DNA of 17,682 nt from JALQXV01 sp964540445 (GTDB lineage: Bacteria > Patescibacteriota > Saccharimonadia > Saccharimonadales > 2-12-FULL-41-12): contig CAZIMF010000014.1 of NCBI GenBank assembly GCA_964540445.1, forward strand, positions 1 to 17,682, given 5' to 3'. The notes under the pieces were generated by a model. The model was not told where the DNA came from, searched no databases, and saw only the letters and a list, made by a program, of their open reading frames with translations. Made by a program: the position numbers and the translations under genes. Positions 7,261-14,298 of this stretch are shown here, piece by piece; the stretch's first letter is position 1; each line of letters begins with the position of its first letter.

Positions 7261-7722
7261 TTATTGTTGATTGTAGGCTTTTTCAAGCTCAGAAACTTCA
7301 ATTTTACCCATCTGAAGCATAGCCTGCATTACGCGACCGGCTTTTTCTCGATCAGGGTCTTGCATGAGTTGGCCAAGTGCCTTTGGAATAATTTGCCACG
7401 AGACGCCGAACTTGTCTGTAAGCCAACCGCACTGGCCGGGTTGTCCTCCGTCAGCGGTAAGTTTCTCCCAGTAATAATCTACTTCTGCCTGATCTTCGCA
7501 GCTTACAAAAAGTGACATACCTTGGGCGAACGAAAATGTTGGGCCTGCGTCCATTGCCATAAAATTTTGACCATCAAGCGTAAAGGTGGCGTGCAGCAGT
7601 TGATCGCTGCCAGGCATGACCATGCTGCCGGTAATTTCTGAGTTCTTAAAAATTGAAACGTAAAAGTCTACGGCTTCTTTGCCACGGCTTTCAAACGTTA
7701 AAAATGTAGTTATTTTCTGCAT
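7261..7722 (-). CDS. PhnB-like VOC-family protein
   Basis: This 153-residue PhnB/3-demethylubiquinone-9 3-methyltransferase-like protein belongs to the VOC superfamily. The opening KITTFLTFESRGKEAVDFYVSIF and the central LLHATFTLDGQNFMAMDAGP are followed by WEKLTADGG, CGWLTDKFGVSWQIIPKAL and the helical tail DREKAGRVMQAMLQMGKIE, all typical of this group. Despite the domain name it is not a credible methyltransferase, because no SAM motif is present. The start is well supported by GAGGGGG at 4 nt. It is the first gene of a two-gene VOC operon with the gene ending at 6870. Confidence 0.9.
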   Translation of the reverse strand: MQKITTFLTFESRGKEAVDFYVSIFKNSEITGSMVMPGSDQLLHATFTLDGQNFMAMDAGPTFSFAQGMSLFVSCEDQAEVDYYWEKLTADGGQPGQCGWLTDKFGVSWQIIPKALGQLMQDPDREKAGRVMQAMLQMGKIEVSELEKAYNQQ

Positions 7723-7791
7723 GCTACCCCCTCAAGTTATTGCTTCACTTGTCAGAGTAACACAGGAATCTAAAATATACAGTTATTGTTC

Positions 7792-8361
7792 TTACTGTTT
7801 TTTTGTGGCAACTTTTTCCGCTGGTTTTGCACGATGTGCCCCTGCAGGAGCATCCTTATAGTGGCCTTTTATCTGTGCAAGTAAGTAAAAACCAATGAGC
7901 GCTCCGATGAGGCTGGTAACAATTGTTGAGAAGTGACCTGTATCGGTGAATGTGTATATCACGCCATAAACAACGCTTGCGGCCGTGTTCAGTAAAAGTA
8001 AATCCCAGCCTCGTTTTTTACTACGCGCTTTAAGCCCAGAGTAAGCGGCAAATAGTAGCGCACCTTGTGCAATTAATACAGCAAACGACAAGTAAAAGAG
8101 GAGACCATAGTTAATGGTATCAACACCGGTGCTAACTCCATAGGAACGTGCGACGTCATTTAATGTATTAGTTATATGAATGGCTGTATGTGCCAGATTC
8201 CACAGACTAACTGCCGCCAGAAATGTTAGTATTCCCCCAATCAGTGCCAGGATTGGTAAGTACTCAACTAATGCCTTACGACCACTCTCGGGAACCTGAA
8301 ATGGTGCATCTTTGACAAGATATTTATCCATTGCCTCTTCTAGTTGTTGTTGTGCTTTCAT
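7792..8361 (-). CDS. Four-helix integral membrane protein of unknown function
   Basis: I do not recognise a characterised family. The 189 residues have a charged cytosolic N-terminus (about 1-30, QQLEEAMDKYLV), then four hydrophobic helices at about 31-57, 84-108, 119-137 and 144-163. The lysine/alanine-rich tail (about 165-189, AHRAKPAEKVATKKQ) is probably cytosolic and disordered. The layout is in-out-in-out-in, with basic loops (KARSKKRG) consistent with the positive-inside rule. GAGA lies close to the ATG and GAGGGG a little further away. The gene is divergent from the response regulator at 8489 and 70 nt from the next gene downstream, so it may be monocistronic. Confidence 0.75.
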   Translation of the reverse strand: MKAQQQLEEAMDKYLVKDAPFQVPESGRKALVEYLPILALIGGILTFLAAVSLWNLAHTAIHITNTLNDVARSYGVSTGVDTINYGLLFYLSFAVLIAQGALLFAAYSGLKARSKKRGWDLLLLNTAASVVYGVIYTFTDTGHFSTIVTSLIGALIGFYLLAQIKGHYKDAPAGAHRAKPAEKVATKKQ

Positions 8362-8401
8362 AATCTCTTAAACCCCTCTAGTTACAGTGTCTATTGCCGT
8401 T

Positions 8402-8430
8402 AGCATACTCTTTTACAACAGTATTTTCAA
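8402..8430 (-). promoter_or_regulatory. Sigma70-type promoter for the membrane protein gene at 8361
   Basis: The minus strand reads TTGAAA (8430-8425), a 17-nt spacer, then TATGCT (8407-8402). The expected start of transcription is near 8395, giving a leader of about 35 nt that includes GAGGGG. This is a consensus-based prediction. Confidence 0.45.
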
Positions 8431-8488
8431 ACAGTTATTACAGATAAAATAGTAAAATTGTGTAGCGTGGTTTAAAATTAGGAACACC

Positions 8489-8926
8489 ATGGATCAATTT
8501 GGCGCCGCACAAAAGGTTGTAATAGTTGAAGACAACGTTAGCCTAGCTGATATTTATAAGATACGACTCGAGCTGCTTGGTTATACATGTTTTGCAGCTT
8601 ACGATGGAGTTGAAGCCCTTGCCATTATAGAAAGAGAGCTTCCCAACCTCGTTCTGCTGGATTTAATGGTCCCCAAGATAGCCGGCGATCAAATCCTCGA
8701 AACAATGCGTAAAAGCGAGTGGGGCAAAGATATTAAAGTTCTGATTATCTCAAACCTCAACGAAGCTGATGCTCCGGCAGGCTTACGCGAACAAGGTATC
8801 GAAGGATACGCCGTAAAAGCGAACTTATCTAATGATCAAATCGATCAACTAGTCGATAACATACTCAAGCCAGCCGACCAAGAAGAAGATATTGTTTTAG
8901 AATCCAAAGATCCGACCAGTTACTAA
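8489..8926 (+). CDS. Single-domain response regulator (CheY-like receiver)
   Basis: This stand-alone phospho-receiver protein has 145 residues. All signature positions are present: acidic pair E14/D15 (VIVEDN), phospho-acceptor D58 (LVLLDLMVP), the switch serine S88 (LIISNL) and the invariant lysine K110 (YAVKAN). No DNA-binding or enzymatic output domain follows. The C-terminal 15 residues are acidic and probably flexible. No histidine kinase is encoded in this window, so its partner is elsewhere. Such single-domain regulators act by protein-protein contact or in phosphorelays. AGGA lies 5 nt before the ATG. It is the only plus-strand gene in the left part and ends 19 nt from a convergent gene. 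Confidence 0.94.
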   Translation: MDQFGAAQKVVIVEDNVSLADIYKIRLELLGYTCFAAYDGVEALAIIERELPNLVLLDLMVPKIAGDQILETMRKSEWGKDIKVLIISNLNEADAPAGLREQGIEGYAVKANLSNDQIDQLVDNILKPADQEEDIVLESKDPTSY

Positions 8927-8945
8927 CCAAACAGCAGTAATAAAT

Positions 8946-9518
8946 CTAGCTACGACCAAAAAGAGCTAATAGCTTTGTTTGTTCGTCAGCATCATCGGCT
9001 ACTTCAATAGCAGGAGGGAATATCCCCATCTTGCGATAATCTTCTATAACAGGGCTAAATTCATCACGTAACCCCTGAATAAGATCGTTAGCCATAGTTG
9101 TATCAGTGCCAATTAATTTTGCAATATCGTACGCACGCAAACCTCTAAAACTAATAATATGTTGCAGGTAATCATGTGCTGAAAAATCTCCGTACGAAAG
9201 ATGAACCATTTTATCTAGATCCTCAAATGATTGCACAGCCTCAATTGCTAAGGCGTTTTGCTTTGCATATTCATCTTTTGTATTTGTTACAGCCAAAATA
9301 TATTCATACTTGTCACCGACTTCATCTTTGGTTTTTCCGGCAAGCACATCTGCAATCCAGGCGTCATCGTAGGCATGATAGTTAACTGTTTGTCGCAGGT
9401 TAGCTGGTTTACTAGTAAGTCCGGCCGGCATTTCAATCTCCCACTGGTTATCTGTGATTTGATCAATGACTTTCTTAAGCTCTTGATTTGATCGAATAAA
9501 CAATTCTTGAATAGTCAT
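8946..9518 (-). CDS. DinB / TIGR03086-like metal-binding fold protein
   Basis: This 190-residue, mostly helical cytosolic protein resembles the DinB/YfiT superfamily and the mycothiol-dependent maleylpyruvate isomerase N-terminal group (TIGR03086). Supporting features are the N-terminal helix with QELKKVIDQIT, the segment LRQTVNYHAYDDAWIADVLAG with H48, and the C-terminal half with H115 and H120 (SAHDYLQHIISFRGLRAYDIAKLIG). The three histidines could form the family's metal site, though the spacing is not checked against a structure. Members often are thiol-dependent transferases or of unknown function. A ribosome site (GGGAG, 8 nt) supports the start. It is convergent with the response regulator and no terminator is evident between them. 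Confidence 0.7.
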   Translation of the reverse strand: MTIQELFIRSNQELKKVIDQITDNQWEIEMPAGLTSKPANLRQTVNYHAYDDAWIADVLAGKTKDEVGDKYEYILAVTNTKDEYAKQNALAIEAVQSFEDLDKMVHLSYGDFSAHDYLQHIISFRGLRAYDIAKLIGTDTTMANDLIQGLRDEFSPVIEDYRKMGIFPPAIEVADDADEQTKLLALFGRS

Positions 9519-9611
9519 AAGGTTGCTCCCTTAATAAATTAGTACTTGTAGTGTAGCAAGTTTCTCTAATAAGGAGTTAGAAAGACAAAATAAAACATGA
9601 CTATAGCCAAG

Positions 9612-10226
9612 TTAATAAATAAATTGCCAACCGGCGGTGGGGATGGTGCGGTGGCTAATTTTATAGAGGCCTATAAAGTTCATCTCGCTAATATTCATGG
9701 TGCCGTCAGTATTGACTGACTCAACAAATACAACATGCATACCACGCTGGCCTATGGCGGCCGGCCGAGCCTCTAAGCCGGTGGCAAGCCCTTGCTGCTG
9801 CGCACGGATAAACCACGTGTTAGCATTGCCTAGTGTGTTCGGTAGATCAGGGCGCCTAAAATTGGCATACCAGGTACAGTTTCCTCGCGCATAGGTGTTG
9901 TTTAGGTGGCTGGGGTCGATGAGCGGAGCTGGTGCTGAGGGAGAAGGGGTAGGAGCAGTAGCTTGGATAGGTAAAACTGTTTGTTGCTTAAGGGCAGTAT
10001 TGGTTGGGATAATTTTTGATTCTGGCGATGTGGTTGTGGCTTCCCATGGCACTGCTTCAGCCGATCGCTGAGCAGCGTTGCTGGCAATATAGGTATTTAT
10101 TGAGCCTGCAGCATAGATCGCAAACGCAGTTAGGTAGACAATGCCCCATTTAATAAGCAGTGGCTGCACGTTATGAGCGGCAACGTGAATCCAGGCCAGG
10201 TTCTGACTGATATTCTTTCTGTACAT
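9612..10226 (-). CDS. Membrane-anchored CHAP-domain peptidoglycan hydrolase
   Basis: This is a predicted cell-wall amidase/endopeptidase held in the membrane by one helix and acting outside it. The longest reading (219 aa, TTG at 10271) has a helix near residues 40-58 and a Pro/Thr/Ser/Ala-rich linker (about 75-120). The CHAP domain follows, with nucleophile C132 (ARGNCTWYA), H179 (GMHVVFVESV) and E196 (ISEMN). The order matches CHAP domains of the type YxxGNCTWY...HVxxVE...ISExN. The domain ends the protein at WQFIY. I place the start at the ATG at 10226, because an extended -10 (TGG-TATAAT) lies only 5 nt from the TTG and transcription would begin inside or after that codon. The ATG lacks a Shine-Dalgarno, so the start is uncertain. 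It may remodel the cell's own wall or attack neighbours. Confidence 0.82.
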   Translation of the reverse strand: MYRKNISQNLAWIHVAAHNVQPLLIKWGIVYLTAFAIYAAGSINTYIASNAAQRSAEAVPWEATTTSPESKIIPTNTALKQQTVLPIQATAPTPSPSAPAPLIDPSHLNNTYARGNCTWYANFRRPDLPNTLGNANTWFIRAQQQGLATGLEARPAAIGQRGMHVVFVESVNTDGTMNISEMNFIGLYKISHRTIPTAGWQFIY

Positions 10227-10276
10227 AAGCTGAAAAAGTGAGTGCTCTGGGCGTAATTGCGCAGTGTTCAATATTT

Positions 10277-10285
10277 ATTATACCA
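10277..10285 (-). promoter_or_regulatory. Extended -10 promoter of the CHAP gene
   Basis: The minus strand reads TGG-TATAAT, a consensus extended -10. TTGTTA lies 19 nt upstream as a possible weak -35. It sits in the 77-bp gap between the antiporter and CHAP genes. Confidence 0.55.
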
Positions 10286-10348
10286 CTTGTTTGGAAATCC
10301 CTAACAAAATGGATTAATAAAAAGTTTAAGAGAGTGCCGATGAGGTAG

Positions 10349-11785
10349 CTACATATGAGAAGCATGTGAAATAGCTTTTTGAGGTTTAAGAAAAACAACC
10401 CCAATAGTAGCTGCAATAGCAGCAAACAATGCACCGGTTATAAAAGCTGCATGATAGCCGCCGGCTAGCGCGGTTAGCGCATCGTGATGATTGTCACCCA
10501 ATAGTGTTTTAGTGCGGGAGGCCGCCAAGCTGGCTAGTATTGCCAACCCAAGCGCTCCACCCATCATGAATGCTGTATTTACAATACCTGAAGCTAGCCC
10601 GGAGTCTTGCGGTTTAACATCGCTCATCGCAGCTAGCAGCATTGGATTGAAGGCAGTTCCAGCGCCTAATCCCAGTAAAATCATACTTGGCAAAACATCG
10701 ACAATAAAATTGCCATCCACTGGCGCCCGGGCAAATAGGGCCAAGCCCGCTGCAGCCACAAAAAGCCCGACTGCTAGTGGCTTTTTAATGCCAAACTTTA
10801 TAACTAACTTTGCGGAAAGACCAAGTGAAAATATTCCCATAATTATATTAGCGGGCAAAAAAGCTAAACCCACTTGAAGTGGCGTGTAATTAAGTACCGA
10901 TTGCAAATACAGCGCCGAAATAAAGAACCAGGCAAACATGGCAGCTGCCCATAAGACACCAATTACGTTAGCAGTCGCTACATTGCGTAGCTTGAATAAA
11001 CTGAGCGGCATAAGTGGTGATGTAGCACGCTTTTCGATAACTAAAAAGCTTGCTAGTAAAAGCAGTGCTACGCCAATAAATGTAAGTGTTTGTGTCGATA
11101 ACCAACCTTCTTGATTACCGTTAACTACTGCGTAGGTAGCAATGAGCAAGGAGCTGGTAACAGTCACTGCACCAGCAACATCAAGATGTTTAGAGGCTGG
11201 CGAGCTACGGCTTGACGGTAGATACTTCTTAGCTAGCAGGTAAACAATAACACCAACTGGCACATTAACTAAAAATATCCAGTGCCAGTCGAGTTTGTCG
11301 GTTAAAACTCCACCCAATAACACGCCGATGCTGCCACCACCAGCTGCCACAAAACCAAACAGTCCCATAGCCTTTGCTCGCTCATCTGGCACTGTAAATA
11401 AATCCATCATTAATGATAAACCGACGGCTGATACTACTGCGCCGCCCAGGCCTTGCACAGCCCGGGCGATAATTAGCAATGTCGGTGTGCTAGCAACTCC
11501 GCAGCATAATGAGGCGGCCGTAAATCCGGCTAATCCAATCAGAAAGAGGCGGCGATGCCCATATAAATCCCCAAGTCTGCCACCGAGCAGTAAGAAACCA
11601 CCAAATGTAAGCAAGTAGGCATTTACAACCCATGCTAGAGAAGCCTGAGTGATGCCAAGATCTTCGCTAATTGACGGTAACGCAACATTAACGATAGTGG
11701 TGTCGAGCACAATCATCAGTGTGCCCCCGCACAGAACATAGAGTGCGCGCCACCGATTCTTTAACGCCTTTTGAGCAACTTTCAT
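10349..11785 (-). CDS. MFS multidrug antiporter, DHA2 family (EmrB/QacA type)
   Basis: This proton-coupled drug exporter of the cytoplasmic membrane has 478 residues and about 14 helices. Signatures are motif D1 LDTTIVNVALPSI (about 27-39), motif A GGRLGDLYGHRR (about 68-79), and the motif C region with GGGSIGVLLGG. EmrB-like blocks such as MILLGLGAGTAFNPMLLAAMS and GLASGIVNTAFMMGGALGLAI lie in the C-terminal half. No EmrA-type adaptor is nearby, in line with a QacA-like single-component pump. The start is taken at the ATG at 11785, because the upstream TTG at 11794 lies inside a good -10 hexamer. There is no Shine-Dalgarno. The ATG sits 7 nt after the -10, the arrangement of a leaderless transcript. 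Substrate is unknown. Confidence 0.95.
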   Translation of the reverse strand: MKVAQKALKNRWRALYVLCGGTLMIVLDTTIVNVALPSISEDLGITQASLAWVVNAYLLTFGGFLLLGGRLGDLYGHRRLFLIGLAGFTAASLCCGVASTPTLLIIARAVQGLGGAVVSAVGLSLMMDLFTVPDERAKAMGLFGFVAAGGGSIGVLLGGVLTDKLDWHWIFLVNVPVGVIVYLLAKKYLPSSRSSPASKHLDVAGAVTVTSSLLIATYAVVNGNQEGWLSTQTLTFIGVALLLLASFLVIEKRATSPLMPLSLFKLRNVATANVIGVLWAAAMFAWFFISALYLQSVLNYTPLQVGLAFLPANIIMGIFSLGLSAKLVIKFGIKKPLAVGLFVAAAGLALFARAPVDGNFIVDVLPSMILLGLGAGTAFNPMLLAAMSDVKPQDSGLASGIVNTAFMMGGALGLAILASLAASRTKTLLGDNHHDALTALAGGYHAAFITGALFAAIAATIGVVFLKPQKAISHASHM

Positions 11786-11792
11786 TACAAAC

Positions 11793-11822
11793 AATATATC
11801 AGGAATAGGATCGTAATCACAA
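11793..11822 (-). promoter_or_regulatory. Promoter of the MFS gene, leaderless arrangement
   Basis: The minus strand shows TTGTGA (11822-11817), an 18-nt spacer and TATATT (11798-11793). Seven bases then separate it from the ATG at 11785. Transcription would start at or within a base or two of the start codon. Confidence 0.5.
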
Positions 11823-11866
11823 CAAGGAGTTATCGAGATGGTTTTGATAACAGTTACTGCACATTA

Positions 11867-13183
11867 TTATCGCCAAACTGTAACACTGGATTGACCAGTA
11901 TTGGCGGCTCCATCGTATGCTTTCACTGTGATAGAGTGTAGCCCCCTTTGTTTAATTGAAGCGTTATAGCTCAAGCTTGCAGAGTTGATGGTATATTTAC
12001 GGGCGCCGTCAACATATACTTCCATTTTGGTAACACTTTTATTATCGGTGGCTACTGCTTTTATTGTAGTGCTTGAACCGACTGTGGTATTGGTCATTGG
12101 TGCATTAATACTCACGATAGGTGCTGTAGTGTCAGAAGCTGTTGGTATTATTGCTTGCCCAAAACGAGCTTTATAACGTGCCTGCCCGTTTGGGAAGTCA
12201 GATAAGATACCGCCACCCCAGTTGATATTAAAGTAGGACTGGTAATATGTATTGCTTGAAGCAAACCAATCAGCCATCTGGTCAATATAGTATGGGTCAT
12301 CACCGCCACCCCCAAATTGGTCACCGGTCTTGTAGAGGCCCCACTCGGGGAAGCTAACTGGTTTATTGTGTAGAGCGGCAAAGGTGCGGTGGTCATTGAG
12401 CCCCATTGTTTGGGTGAGGTTAAACTGCCAGCGCTGAATTGGGGTGCTGGTGGTGTCCATCCATTTCATATCGTACAAATCCATACCTACAATATCGACC
12501 ACATCATCGCCGGGATAGTACGAATCAAATGAATTGAGGACATGTCCAGTTTGCAGGCCGGCAGAAGATGTCCAATCAATAAGAAAATTTGAATTTGGTA
12601 CCGAGCGCAAAACACCCACAATATGACGAAAATGCTTTACATAGCCAGATGGATTATCCGTTGCTTGCCAAGGACCAATACCGGGGTAGTTCGCTTCGTA
12701 GCCAAGCCGAATTATTGAATTGCCTAATCCGTTGTTGACCATGTTTTGCCCAAGGTTTTTAAAGTAACTGTCAAAAGCTCCTGCAGCCCCTAGTTCAAAC
12801 TGGCCGGCATTACTATTTTCCAGCAAAGGCAGCCCTAGGATTAAGCGTCTGCCTGGCTCAGCTTTTACCCACGTTGACCATGGCCCGATTAACCAGTACG
12901 GGTTAAAGTCGTTATCCCATCCAGTCCGATAATCAACATAGTCAGTTGCATACGGTACGGGGTTGCCCAGCCATGCAGAAAAACTATTTTGTTCAGGCAC
13001 TTTAGCCAGTCCACTATAAAGGCCTGTTTGAGCAGCTGCACTGGCATGCCCTATTGGGATGCTACTTAATGAGAGGGTTGCTATAAATAACAGGCACATG
13101 AAAGAAGTCGTTGCTTTCATCCCAAGTACATCATGGGCATAATTTTTGATAATACGTAACAATCCTACTGAGTGTAGTTTCAT
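11867..13183 (-). CDS. Secreted GH26-like glycoside hydrolase with C-terminal Ig-like domain
   Basis: This is a predicted secreted beta-glycanase (clan GH-A, GH26-like) of 438 residues. A signal peptide with hydrophobic core at about 28-44 and likely cleavage after GHASA (about 49) precedes the catalytic domain (about 55-345). The acid/base candidate is E163 in IIRLGYEANY. The nucleophile candidate is E280 in PVSFPEWGLY. YYPGDDVVDIVGMDLYD (about 222-238) is a third conserved block. In classical GH26 the acid is preceded by His (HE). Here it is Tyr. Residues about 354-437 form an Ig-like beta-sandwich (DTTAPIVSINAP, MEVYVDG, HSITVKAYDGAANTG), a common surface or carbohydrate-attachment module. 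The start at 13183 has GGAG at 8 nt. M22 is an alternative giving a shorter signal peptide. The substrate could be mannan-like or the product of the neighbouring GT2 synthase. Confidence 0.85.
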   Translation of the reverse strand: MKLHSVGLLRIIKNYAHDVLGMKATTSFMCLLFIATLSLSSIPIGHASAAAQTGLYSGLAKVPEQNSFSAWLGNPVPYATDYVDYRTGWDNDFNPYWLIGPWSTWVKAEPGRRLILGLPLLENSNAGQFELGAAGAFDSYFKNLGQNMVNNGLGNSIIRLGYEANYPGIGPWQATDNPSGYVKHFRHIVGVLRSVPNSNFLIDWTSSAGLQTGHVLNSFDSYYPGDDVVDIVGMDLYDMKWMDTTSTPIQRWQFNLTQTMGLNDHRTFAALHNKPVSFPEWGLYKTGDQFGGGGDDPYYIDQMADWFASSNTYYQSYFNINWGGGILSDFPNGQARYKARFGQAIIPTASDTTAPIVSINAPMTNTTVGSSTTIKAVATDNKSVTKMEVYVDGARKYTINSASLSYNASIKQRGLHSITVKAYDGAANTGQSSVTVWR

Positions 13184-13222
13184 AATTAATCTCCAAATTT
13201 CCAGGCAGTTACTTGATCTATA

Positions 13223-13271
13223 GAGAGGCTGCCACCTCTACTGCTAATTGTTATACCAGCGAATCAGATTC
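13223..13271 (-). promoter_or_regulatory. Promoter, palindrome and leader hairpin of the secreted glycosidase
   Basis: Within the 119-bp gap the minus strand shows an 11-bp palindrome GAATC-T-GATTC (13271-13261), then an extended -10 TGG-TATAAC (13258-13250). The transcript would begin near 13243, giving a leader of about 60 nt. A small hairpin follows (AGAGG, 6-nt loop, CCTCT; 13239-13224), then the GGAG ribosome site. The palindrome touches the promoter and could be an operator. All elements are short, so this is tentative. Confidence 0.35.
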
Positions 13272-13302
13272 TATTCTGTAACCGTCGTCACAAAACAAAT
13301 AT

Positions 13303-14238
13303 TTAATGGTGTAATAAGTATTCGTGACTGTTAGGATTGGAAATATCCGCAAACTCCTCGGGATTAGGGATAACTAGTTTTTCGTCACTGCAAATAAAGA
13401 AATCGCGCATGACATAGTCAAGATAACGACCTCGTTCTCGTATTTCATTGCGAATCATTCCCTCAACCTGTTGCTCTGCAGCTTCGACTGCCAACCGATC
13501 CGCAGTAGCCGCAGTCAATGGCGGATCATATTGATCGCGGAGTGAACGCATAGAAGCCATATATACCTGCAACTTATATTCTTTATCAATAACCATTAAG
13601 GAGTGTTGCTGATAGTGGAGTACATAACGAAATTGGCTAGGTAAATCTGCCATTGCTGATTCAGTATCGTAACCATCATTCATGTAGGGAGGCTTCTGAA
13701 CTTGTAATGAGTGTGCGATTCTTGCTTCGAATTCACGGTGACGCACTTTGTTAAAGTCCCCGCTAGTAGCCAATACAAACCGGCCACCGGGCGCTAATAC
13801 TCGTTTTACTTCATCAATTGCTGCTTGGTGTTTATCTGGTGCTATATGATAAAACATAAATTTCTCGGTTACGATATCAACTGAGTTTGCATCAAGTGGT
13901 AAGGAATCAGCATAACCTCTTAAAAAATGTATATTTGCATCATCTGCTTTAAACTCGTGAGGAAATTGTGCAGGGTGCGGGTCAATGCCATATAATTCCC
14001 CTTGGTGACGGTAGGGATTAGCGCGCAAATTAAATAAAAATTCGCCGTTAGAGGTCCCAACATCGGCGATTGTTTCATTTCCGGTAAGCCCCAGGCTGGA
14101 AGCAATTTTATCATCGAAGTTAACTACTTTTTGGGCAAGGTCGTATAATGCAAAGCGATGCTCGACATTAGTGGCACCAGCCACGTAATTAGCATGAACA
14201 CGTTGTACATTGAAGCGCGAAGGTTCCAGCTCTGACAT
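13303..14238 (-). CDS. Class I SAM-dependent methyltransferase
   Basis: This 311-residue cytosolic methyltransferase is of the type 11/25 kind. The Rossmann motif I is IADVGTSNGEFL (57-68). The acidic end of beta2 is D86 (LYGIDPHP). Next come DANSVDIVTEKFMFYHI (116-131) and motif LAPGGRFVLATSG (148-160). A distinctive C-terminal region of about 150 residues, rich in charged residues (QQVEGMIRNEIRERGRYLDYVM), is not part of the common fold and may choose the substrate. The substrate cannot be named. It is divergent from the Crp/Fnr regulator with 60 bp between the starts, and it has a leaderless-type promoter with palindromes, so it is a likely target of that regulator. Confidence 0.9.
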   Translation of the reverse strand: MSELEPSRFNVQRVHANYVAGATNVEHRFALYDLAQKVVNFDDKIASSLGLTGNETIADVGTSNGEFLFNLRANPYRHQGELYGIDPHPAQFPHEFKADDANIHFLRGYADSLPLDANSVDIVTEKFMFYHIAPDKHQAAIDEVKRVLAPGGRFVLATSGDFNKVRHREFEARIAHSLQVQKPPYMNDGYDTESAMADLPSQFRYVLHYQQHSLMVIDKEYKLQVYMASMRSLRDQYDPPLTAATADRLAVEAAEQQVEGMIRNEIRERGRYLDYVMRDFFICSDEKLVIPNPEEFADISNPNSHEYLLHH

Positions 14239-14257
14239 AAATGTTATTTTAACATTT
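14239..14257. promoter_or_regulatory. Perfect 19-bp palindrome over the methyltransferase -10
   Basis: AAATGTTA-TTT-TAACATTT has 8-bp perfect arms around a 3-bp centre. Its middle (14246-14251) is the minus-strand -10 TAAAAT of the methyltransferase promoter, so a protein bound here would block that promoter. It is a candidate operator for the adjacent Crp/Fnr regulator. The odd-numbered symmetry differs from the usual Crp or Fnr site, so another regulator is possible. Confidence 0.5.
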
Positions 14258-14274
14258 TATAGCTTATAAATCAA
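14246..14274 (-). promoter_or_regulatory. Promoter of the methyltransferase gene, leaderless arrangement
   Basis: The minus strand reads TTGATT (14274-14269), exactly 17 nt, TAAAAT (14251-14246), then 7 nt to the ATG. No ribosome site is present. Transcription should start at or next to the A of the ATG. Confidence 0.6.
14256..14270. promoter_or_regulatory. Second palindrome TTTATA-GCT-TATAAA in the divergent promoter
   Basis: Perfect 6-bp arms around a 3-bp centre lie in the spacer of the methyltransferase promoter and upstream of the regulator's -10. Its centre is 15 bp from that of the neighbouring palindrome. The AT-rich composition makes chance occurrence more likely than for the longer palindrome. 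Confidence 0.35.
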
Positions 14275-14279
14275 CTATT

Positions 14280-14288
14280 TGGTATACT
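14280..14288 (+). promoter_or_regulatory. Extended -10 of the Crp/Fnr regulator gene
   Basis: TGG-TATACT is an extended -10 element. The regulator's ATG lies 10 nt downstream, so the leader would be about 2-5 nt and there is no Shine-Dalgarno. No clear -35 is seen at the expected distance. Confidence 0.5.
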
Positions 14289-14298
14289 CAATATAAAC

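Noticed and set aside
6870..7301. Longer 143-residue reading of the glyoxalase-like gene
   Set aside because: It overlaps the upstream gene by about 40 bases and has no ribosome site, whereas the ATG at 7250 has AAGGAG at 6 nt and matches the domain start.
7261..7722. Annotation as 3-demethylubiquinone-9 3-methyltransferase
   Set aside because: The name is inherited from a domain family. The protein is a VOC fold with no SAM-binding motif and no link to ubiquinone synthesis here.
8927..8945. Possible terminator between the response regulator and the DinB-like gene
   Set aside because: No inverted repeat or T-run in the 19-bp gap.
9596..9721. Plus-strand ORF of about 41 codons after AAGGAG near 9572
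   Set aside because: The ribosome-like site is too far from the ATG, and the frame is the antisense of the CHAP coding region.
10171..10434. Minus-strand 87-residue leucine-rich ORF spanning the MFS/CHAP junction
   Set aside because: It overlaps both well-supported genes in another frame and has no recognisable motif.
11786..11794. TTG start three codons upstream in the MFS gene
   Set aside because: The TTG overlaps the TATATT -10 hexamer, so it would not be in the transcript. ATG at 11785 is in the right place.
11829..11851. Inverted repeat GTTATC-N11-GATAAC between the glycosidase and MFS genes
   Set aside because: Six-base AT-rich arms with a long loop and no T-tract; could easily be chance, although it lies upstream of the MFS promoter.
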